DNA from: Hyphomicrobiales bacterium
GTDB taxonomy: Bacteria > Pseudomonadota > Alphaproteobacteria > Rhizobiales > Aestuariivirgaceae
Assembly: GCA_027030295.1 (NCBI GenBank)
Contig: JALVFB010000007.1
Location: forward strand, 1-10,941
Direction of reading: 5' to 3'
Length of the DNA: 10,941 nucleotides
Below the pieces are notes generated by a model. The model was not told where the DNA came from. It saw only the letters and a list, made by a program, of their open reading frames with translations, and did no database searches. A program made the translations under genes and the position numbers. Shown here in pieces: positions 7,144-10,941 of this stretch (within the stretch, counting starts at the first letter, position 1; each line of letters starts with the position of its first letter).

Positions 7144-7613
7144 ACATCATCGAGCAACTGGAAAAGGAACAGGCGGAAAAGATCGCGGCGAAGCGCCCGA
7201 TTCCGGATTTCCGCCCGGGCGATACCGTGGTGGTGGCGGTGCGCGTGAAGGAAGGCAACCGCTCGCGCATCCAGAACTTCGAGGGCGTGGTGATTTCGCG
7301 CAATGGCTCGGGGCTGAACGAGAGCTTCACCGTGCGCAAGATCTCCTATGGCGAGGGCGTGGAGCGCGTGTTTCCGCTCTATTCGCCGAACATCGAGGAG
7401 ATAAAGGTGGTGCGCTATGGCCGCGTGCGCCGCGCCAAGCTCTATTATCTGCGGGGCCGCACCGGCCGCGCCGCGCGCATCCCCGAGCCGCTGCCGCATC
7501 AGGTGGCCAGGCGCAAGGCGCGCAACGCCGAGATCCTGAAGGCCCATGCCGAACGGCAGGCGGCCGCGGAGGCGAATGCGGCGGAAGGCGGCGAGGATTC
7601 CGCCGAGGGCTGA
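7140..7613 (+). CDS. rplS: 50S ribosomal protein L19
   Basis: L19 is a large-subunit protein at the interface with the 30S subunit. The 157-residue product matches the family: [11 protein letters not shown] at the start, [16 protein letters not shown], the strongly conserved [23 protein letters not shown], and [13 protein letters not shown], followed by a basic segment ([19 protein letters not shown]). The core ends near residue 116. A 40-residue tail rich in Ala, Glu and Arg follows, absent from the 115-residue E. coli protein but common in alphaproteobacterial L19. The frame is open to 7104, but I chose the ATG at 7140 because AAGGGA (7126-7131) precedes it and the protein then begins like its relatives. 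In many bacteria rplS ends the rpsP-rimM-trmD-rplS operon. Here it stands apart, directly after ftsX, with its own promoter. Confidence 0.96.
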   Translation: MNIIEQLEKEQAEKIAAKRPIPDFRPGDTVVVAVRVKEGNRSRIQNFEGVVISRNGSGLNESFTVRKISYGEGVERVFPLYSPNIEEIKVVRYGRVRRAKLYYLRGRTGRAARIPEPLPHQVARRKARNAEILKAHAERQAAAEANAAEGGEDSAEG

Positions 7614-7643
7614 ACGCCCACGCCAGCAGTATCGCACCATGGG

Positions 7644-7670
7644 GGCCGGGCCGCTGTGTCCGGCCTTCTG
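7644..7670 (+). terminator. Weak terminator-like hairpin after rplS
   Basis: GGCCGG (7644-7649) pairs with CCGGCC (7660-7665) around a 10-base loop, 30 bases after the rplS stop, followed by the short T-poor run TTCTG. It may partly end rplS transcription, or be a hairpin in an rplS-leuC transcript. The lack of a proper T-run makes this a weak call. I found no convincing leuC promoter in the 101-base spacer. Confidence 0.3.
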
Positions 7671-7714
7671 CATGAAAAAGGCACCGCGCAGTTTTCGCAA
7701 ACGAGAGAAAAGCC

Positions 7715-9118
7715 ATGGCCGGCAAGACGCTTTATGACAAGATCTGGGACGCGCACGTGATCGAAACCAACGAGGACGGCTCCTCGCTGATCTGGATCGA
7801 CCGGCATCTCATCCACGAGGTCACCAGCCCGCAGGCCTTCGAGGGGCTGCGCGCCGCCGGGCGCAAGGTGCGTCACCCGGAAAAAACGCTGGCGGTGGTG
7901 GATCACAACGTGCCGACCACCGATCGCAGCCACGGCATCGAGGATCCGGAATCGCGCCTGCAGGTGGAAACGCTGGCGAAGAACTGCGCGGAGTTCGGCA
8001 TCACCTATTTCGATGAGCACGATCCGCGCCAGGGCATCGTGCACGTGGTCGGCCCCGAACAGGGATTCACCCTGCCCGGCACCACCATCGTCTGTGGCGA
8101 CTCCCACACCTCCACCCATGGCGCCTTCGGCGCCCTGGCGCATGGCATCGGCACCTCGGAAGTGGAGCACGTGCTGGCCACCCAGACGCTGATCCAGAAG
8201 AAGGCGAAGAACATGCGGGTGTGGGTGAACGGCCGGCTGCCCGAGGGCGTGACGCCGAAGGACGTGATTCTGGCCATCATCGGCGAGATCGGCACCGCCG
8301 GCGGCACCGGGCATGTCATCGAATACGCCGGCAACGTGTTCGAGGACATGTCCATCGAGGGCCGCATGACCGTGTGCAACATGTCCATCGAGGCCGGCGC
8401 GCGGGCCGGGCTGATCGCGCCGGACGAGAAGACCATCGAGTATTTCCACGGCCGCCCCATGGCGCCGAAGGGCGAGATGTGGGAACGCGCCGTCGCTTAC
8501 TGGAAAACGCTCAAGAGCGACGAGGACGCGGTGTTCGACGCGGAAGTGGAGCTGGATGCGGCCAATCTGCCGCCGCTGGTCACCTGGGGCACCAGCCCGG
8601 AGGACGTGGTGTCCGTGAACGGCCGCGTGCCCGATCCGGCGGAGGTGGAGGACGCGACGCGCCGCACCATGATCGAACGCAAGCTGGACTACATGGGCCT
8701 CAAGCCCGGCCAGAAGATCACCGACATTCCCATCGACCGCGTGTTCATCGGCTCGTGCACCAACGGCCGGCTGGAGGACCTGCGCGCCGCCGCCGCCATC
8801 GTGCGCGGCAAGAAGGTGAACCCGGCGGTGAAGGCCATGGTGGTGCCAGGCTCCGGCGTGGTGAAGGAGCAGGCCGAGGCGGAGGGACTGGACAAAGTGT
8901 TCACCGAGGCCGGCTTCGAATGGCGCGAGCCGGGCTGCTCCATGTGCCTGGCCATGAACGCCGACCGGCTGGAACCGGGCGAGCGCTGCGCCTCCACCTC
9001 GAACCGCAACTTCGAGGGCCGGCAGGGCTACAAGGGGCGCACGCATCTGGTTTCGCCGGCCATGGCGGCGGCGGCGGCCATCGCCGGCTATTTCGTCGAC
9101 ATCCGTTCCTGGGAATGA
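7715..9118 (+). CDS. leuC: 3-isopropylmalate dehydratase large subunit
   Basis: LeuC with LeuD converts 2-isopropylmalate to 3-isopropylmalate, the second step of leucine synthesis, using a [4Fe-4S] cluster. The 467-residue product is almost exactly the length of the E. coli protein (466). It has the aconitase-family sequences [46 protein letters not shown] and the cluster ligands Cys348 (FIGSCTNGR), Cys408 and Cys411 ([11 protein letters not shown]), equivalent to 347, 407 and 410 of E. coli. It ends with the usual [12 protein letters not shown] and [14 protein letters not shown]. The start follows GAGAG a few bases upstream. The rplS-leuC order is common in alphaproteobacteria. The partner leuD is not in this window: the next genes are unrelated, so it must lie elsewhere. 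Confidence 0.97.
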   Translation: MAGKTLYDKIWDAHVIETNEDGSSLIWIDRHLIHEVTSPQAFEGLRAAGRKVRHPEKTLAVVDHNVPTTDRSHGIEDPESRLQVETLAKNCAEFGITYFDEHDPRQGIVHVVGPEQGFTLPGTTIVCGDSHTSTHGAFGALAHGIGTSEVEHVLATQTLIQKKAKNMRVWVNGRLPEGVTPKDVILAIIGEIGTAGGTGHVIEYAGNVFEDMSIEGRMTVCNMSIEAGARAGLIAPDEKTIEYFHGRPMAPKGEMWERAVAYWKTLKSDEDAVFDAEVELDAANLPPLVTWGTSPEDVVSVNGRVPDPAEVEDATRRTMIERKLDYMGLKPGQKITDIPIDRVFIGSCTNGRLEDLRAAAAIVRGKKVNPAVKAMVVPGSGVVKEQAEAEGLDKVFTEAGFEWREPGCSMCLAMNADRLEPGERCASTSNRNFEGRQGYKGRTHLVSPAMAAAAAIAGYFVDIRSWE

Positions 9119-9167
9119 CCCTTCAGGCGGCCAGACGCATTGCACTTATGCATCCGAGTGGTTGGCA

Positions 9168-9187
9168 ATGCCCGGCGAATCGGGCAT
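9168..9187. repeat. Perfect inverted repeat downstream of leuC
   Basis: ATGCCCG (9168-9174) and CGGGCAT (9181-9187) form a perfect 7-bp stem with a six-base loop (GCGAAT), 50 bases after the leuC stop. No T-run follows, so it could be a 3'-end stabilising hairpin, a Rho-dependent end, or a DNA operator for the downstream small gene. Confidence 0.45.
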
Positions 9188-9219
9188 GATGACTTCACAT
9201 CCGTCAACCAGTGGGTGTA

Positions 9220-9241
9220 TGAAGGAAGGCCATTTCCTTCA
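9220..9241. repeat. Perfect inverted repeat upstream of the small membrane gene
   Basis: TGAAGGAA (9220-9227) and TTCCTTCA (9234-9241) form a perfect 8-bp stem around GGCCAT, 36 bases before the next start codon. It is AT-richer than its surroundings and lacks a T-run on either strand, which favours an operator or leader hairpin over a terminator. A poor promoter-like pair, TTCACA (9194-9199) and TATGAA (9218-9223) with an 18-base spacer, overlaps it. Confidence 0.45.
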
Positions 9242-9276
9242 CCGAAAATAAAGACGACGTTCAGGGGGCATTCATC

Positions 9277-9465
9277 ATGAACCTGCTACATCCGCTCGAG
9301 CGCGGCCGAATGGAGGCCGCCGAGGTATTGCTGTCTGAAGATGGGGATGGCGCCATGAAAGCCGACATCATGCAAGCGGATGCCCGTTTCCTGAAGAACA
9401 TTTTCCTGTTCCTGGCGCTCACCACCTGTCTGCTGGGCGCCGCCGGTTTCGTCGCCATGCCCTGA
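9277..9465 (+). CDS. Small single-helix membrane protein, unknown function
   Basis: I do not recognise this 62-residue product. The first part (1-38) is polar and acidic (EAAEVLLSEDGDG). The end is a single hydrophobic segment, FLKNIFLFLALTTCLLGAAGFVAMP (about 38-62), that would span the membrane and finish at the far side. AGGGGG (9263-9268) lies eight bases before the ATG, a strong ribosome binding site supporting this start. A second possible start at 9355 (residue 27), also preceded by GGGGA at seven bases, would give a 36-residue protein that is mostly the helix. The transpeptidase-like gene follows after 10 bases, so the two are probably one operon. Base composition is a little less GC-rich than the flanking genes. 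It is a plausible but unproven gene. Confidence 0.6.
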   Translation: MNLLHPLERGRMEAAEVLLSEDGDGAMKADIMQADARFLKNIFLFLALTTCLLGAAGFVAMP

Positions 9466-9475
9466 TCCGGCCGGC

Positions 9476-10009
9476 ATGGCGGATACGGCACGGTCTTCCC
9501 CCTTTGTGTTGCGAATGAGGAATACGGCCCGCTCGCAGGCCCTGTTGTGCGGGCGGGGAGAGCGCTGGCGGGTCGCCATCGGCGCGCGGGGGCTGGCGCA
9601 CGTGCCGCGCGAGGGCGACATGGCCACCCCGGCCGCCCTGCTGCGCCCGCTCTGCGTCCTGTATCGGGCCGACCGGACGCGGCGCCCGGCCAGCGCCTTG
9701 CCGGTGCGGCCCATCCACCACGCAGACGGCTGGTGCGACGCGCCGTTTCATGCCGCCTACAACCGTTTCGTGCGCCATCCCTTTCCCGCATCCGCCGAGC
9801 ATCTGTGGCGAGAGGATCATGCCTACGATCTTTGCGTGGTGCTGGATTTCAACATCCGGCCGCGCGCGCAGGGGCGCGGCAGCGCCATCTTCCTGCACCT
9901 GATGCACGATGACGACCGTCCCACCGCCGGCTGCATCGCCATGCGGGAGGCGGACTTGCGCCGGTTCCTGCGCCTGCTGCGCCCCGGAGAGGCCATTGCC
10001 GTGGCGTGA
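9476..10009 (+). CDS. L,D-transpeptidase (YkuD-like) catalytic domain protein
   Basis: YkuD-fold enzymes use a cysteine to cross-link peptidoglycan stems (3-3 links) or attach proteins to it. The 177-residue product resembles a short alphaproteobacterial YkuD group: [17 protein letters not shown] near the start, then [34 protein letters not shown] and the active-site block [11 protein letters not shown] (His141) to [10 protein letters not shown] (Cys153). This is the family's H...[S/T]xGC motif, with Thr-Ala-Gly-Cys instead of the commoner SHGC. No signal peptide or membrane helix is visible, unlike classical periplasmic L,D-transpeptidases, so where it acts is open. The start is uncertain: ATG at 9476 or 9515, neither with a clear ribosome binding site, and the shorter form would still contain the whole domain. 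It follows the small membrane gene by 10 bases, suggesting coupled expression. Confidence 0.8.
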   Translation: MADTARSSPFVLRMRNTARSQALLCGRGERWRVAIGARGLAHVPREGDMATPAALLRPLCVLYRADRTRRPASALPVRPIHHADGWCDAPFHAAYNRFVRHPFPASAEHLWREDHAYDLCVVLDFNIRPRAQGRGSAIFLHLMHDDDRPTAGCIAMREADLRRFLRLLRPGEAIAVA

Positions 10010-10026
10010 AACCGGTGCGATTTTTT
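9980..10026 (+). terminator. Possible intrinsic terminator overlapping the end of the transpeptidase gene
   Basis: CGCCCCGG (9980-9987) can pair with CCGGTGCG (10012-10019) with one mismatch. It encloses a small GCCA/TGGC hairpin and is followed by ATTTTTT (10020-10026). The stem spans the stop codon. The T-run is good, but the branched long loop is not ideal, so this is moderate evidence. Confidence 0.4.
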
Positions 10027-10042
10027 GCCCCGTCGCCCACCC

Positions 10043-10071
10043 TTGCCATGTTCCGGACAGCGTCCTATAGC
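10043..10071 (+). promoter_or_regulatory. Promoter candidate for fdxA
   Basis: TTGCCA (10043-10048) and TATAGC (10066-10071) are separated by exactly 17 bases, a good sigma-70 arrangement. It would give an fdxA leader of about 120 bases, starting shortly after the preceding gene's terminator-like T-run. The leader contains a tandem CTTGCAG (10085-10091 and 10093-10099) and a perfect hairpin GGCCCG/CGGGCC (10158-10163 with 10171-10176) just before the ribosome binding site. Confidence 0.55.
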
Positions 10072-10197
10072 CAATCAGGCTTGTCTTGCAGCCTTGCAGA
10101 CCCCAGTTTGTCGAACGAGGGCCTTTCCCTTTTTTCGAACAGCGAACGTCAACCCATGGCCCGCACCTTTCGGGCCGTCGCGCAAGGGGGACATCCC

Positions 10198-10536
10198 ATG
10201 ACCTACGTCGTCGTCGATAACTGCATCATGTGCAAATATACCGACTGCGTGGAAGTGTGCCCGGTGGACTGCTTCTACGAGGGCAAGGTGATGCTCGTCA
10301 TCGATCCGGACGAATGCATCGACTGCGGCGTGTGCGAGCCGGAATGCCCGGCCGAGGCCATTCTGCCCGACACCGAGCCGGGGCTTGAGAAATGGGTGGA
10401 GCTGAACGCCAAGTATGCCAAGATCTGGCCGAACATCACCCAGAAGAAGGACCCGCTGCCGGACGCCGAGAAATATGATGGCGAGGAAAACAAGCTGGAG
10501 AAATATTTCACCGACGAGCCGGGCGAAGGTGACTGA
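10198..10536 (+). CDS. fdxA: Seven-iron ferredoxin FdxA ([3Fe-4S][4Fe-4S])
   Basis: FdxA is a small cytoplasmic electron carrier of the Azotobacter ferredoxin I type. The 112-residue product has nine cysteines in the classic pattern: C9-x2-C12-x4-C17-x3-C21-P, Cys25, then C40-x2-C43-x2-C46-x3-C50-P. This corresponds to one [3Fe-4S] and one [4Fe-4S] cluster plus the extra free cysteine of the family. The rest ([16 protein letters not shown] and the acidic tail) is typical. The frame is open upstream to 10006 with an ATG at 10156. AAGGGGG (10184-10190) and the canonical MTYVV start decide for 10198. By family knowledge fdxA is widespread in alphaproteobacteria; its redox partner cannot be read from this window. 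It faces gltD, itself an iron-sulfur flavoenzyme subunit gene, across a shared terminator. Confidence 0.96.
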   Translation: MTYVVVDNCIMCKYTDCVEVCPVDCFYEGKVMLVIDPDECIDCGVCEPECPAEAILPDTEPGLEKWVELNAKYAKIWPNITQKKDPLPDAEKYDGEENKLEKYFTDEPGEGD

Positions 10537-10564
10537 ACGCCAGCCACCGTCACGCCAGACGAAA

Positions 10565-10597
10565 AATGCCGCGCGGGCTGCTGCTCCGCGCGGCATT
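10565..10597. terminator. Bidirectional intrinsic terminator between fdxA and gltD
   Basis: AATGCCGCGCGG (10565-10576) and CCGCGCGGCATT (10586-10597) form a perfect 12-bp stem with a nine-base loop. It lies 28 bases after the fdxA stop and 24 bases past the gltD stop. On the minus strand the stem runs into a TTTTT tract (A-run at 10562-10566), which makes it a strong terminator for gltD. On the plus strand the T-run is weaker (ATTCGTTCTT), but the stem is the same. Confidence 0.85.
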
Positions 10598-10621
10598 CGT
10601 TCTTGACGGCGGATATTCCGT

Positions 10622-10941
10622 TCAGCGCGGCAGCAGGGTTTCGCCCATCAGCGCTTCATCAATGGCCGCCGCCGCCTGCCGGCCTTCGCGAATGGCCCAC
10701 ACCACCAGCGATTGCCCGCGCCGCATGTCGCCGGCGACATACAGCCCCGGCACGGACGTCTGGTAGGTCACGTCGTCGGCCTTCACGTTGCCGCGCTCGT
10801 CCAGCTCCAGCGCATCCCCCAGCTCCGCGATCATGCCCTCGTGCACCGGATGCACGAAACCCATGGCCAGCAGCACCAGATCAGCCTCGATCTCGAACTC
10901 CGTGCCCTCGAGGGGCTGAAGCTTCTCGTCCACCTTCACCA
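10622..10941 (-). CDS. gltD: Glutamate synthase small subunit, C-terminal end (partial)
   Basis: GltD is the FAD/NADPH-binding subunit of glutamate synthase (GOGAT). It passes electrons from NADPH to the large subunit, which makes glutamate from glutamine and 2-oxoglutarate. Only about 106 C-terminal residues are in the window; the gene continues past the right edge. They contain [21 protein letters not shown], then [22 protein letters not shown] and [19 protein letters not shown], which is the second nucleotide-binding end and the highly conserved C-terminus of the family. The GTG at 10939 is an internal codon, not the start. glnD, which senses glutamine, is at the other end of the window, though there is no sign they are co-regulated. 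Confidence 0.95.
   Translation of the reverse strand, partial: VKVDEKLQPLEGTEFEIEADLVLLAMGFVHPVHEGMIAELGDALELDERGNVKADDVTYQTSVPGLYVAGDMRRGQSLVVWAIREGRQAAAAIDEALMGETLLPR

Noticed and set aside
7672..7737. Basic 21-codon ORF overlapping the leuC start, considered as a leucine attenuator peptide
   Set aside because: It has only a single leucine codon, lacks a good ribosome binding site and is not followed by a terminator/antiterminator pair before leuC.
7499..9145. 548-codon open frame on the minus strand opposite leuC and the end of rplS
   Set aside because: It lies fully antisense to two clear conserved genes, its translation is His/Arg/Gly/Ala-rich low-complexity sequence, and such long open antisense frames are expected in GC-rich DNA.
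9219..9251. Ten-codon ORF (MKEGHFLHRK) over the 8-bp inverted repeat
   Set aside because: It is too short, has no proper ribosome binding site, and is explained by the inverted repeat itself.
1..10941. Mobile element, phage, CRISPR, toxin-antitoxin or defence system
   Set aside because: I saw no transposase, integrase, terminal or spaced repeats, Cas gene or toxin-like pair, and the large genes are conserved housekeeping genes of similar composition.

Overview
This window is about 10.9 kb of GC-rich chromosome with gene content typical of an alphaproteobacterium. The evidence is a full-length GlnD, a MurJ, an FtsEX pair divergent from a DUF3426-like membrane protein, an L19 with a long C-terminal tail, a 112-residue seven-iron ferredoxin (FdxA) and a GltD-type glutamate synthase small subunit. 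I cannot place it more finely than Alphaproteobacteria; Rhodospirillales-like orders are a guess. I see no insertion sequence, phage gene, CRISPR array, rRNA or tRNA. The region reads as core chromosome, and I found no convincing new multi-gene system.

Layout. Positions 15-2825 (+) hold glnD, the PII uridylyltransferase, followed 83 bases later by murJ (2909-4477, +), the lipid II flippase. murJ meets a convergent gene for a single-pass membrane protein (4478-5128, -) with no intergenic base: the two stop codons form the palindrome TGATCA. A divergent spacer of 117 bases leads to ftsE and ftsX (5246-6930, +), which overlap by ATGA and encode the divisome ABC complex that controls peptidoglycan hydrolases. 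After 209 bases with a good housekeeping-type promoter and a candidate leader peptide comes rplS (7140-7613, +), then leuC (7715-9118, +). A 158-base spacer with two perfect inverted repeats precedes a 62-residue single-helix protein (9277-9465, +). Ten bases after it is a YkuD-type L,D-transpeptidase domain protein (9476-10009, +). fdxA (10198-10536, +) has its own promoter candidate and faces the 3' end of gltD (10622 to the window edge, -) across a strong shared hairpin terminator.

How the genes relate. Two themes recur. One is cell envelope: murJ (precursor export), ftsEX (septal hydrolase control) and the L,D-transpeptidase-like protein. The other is nitrogen and amino-acid metabolism: glnD (nitrogen sensing), gltD (glutamate synthesis) and leuC (leucine synthesis). 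They do not form one operon. Likely transcription units are glnD-murJ, ftsEX, rplS (perhaps running into leuC), the small membrane gene plus the transpeptidase gene, fdxA, and gltD. No stretch over 300 bases lacks a gene. The points most worth a second look are the short ORF stop-start coupled to rplS, the inverted repeats before the small membrane gene, the transpeptidase protein without a visible signal peptide, and the DUF3426-like protein without its usual zinc ribbon.
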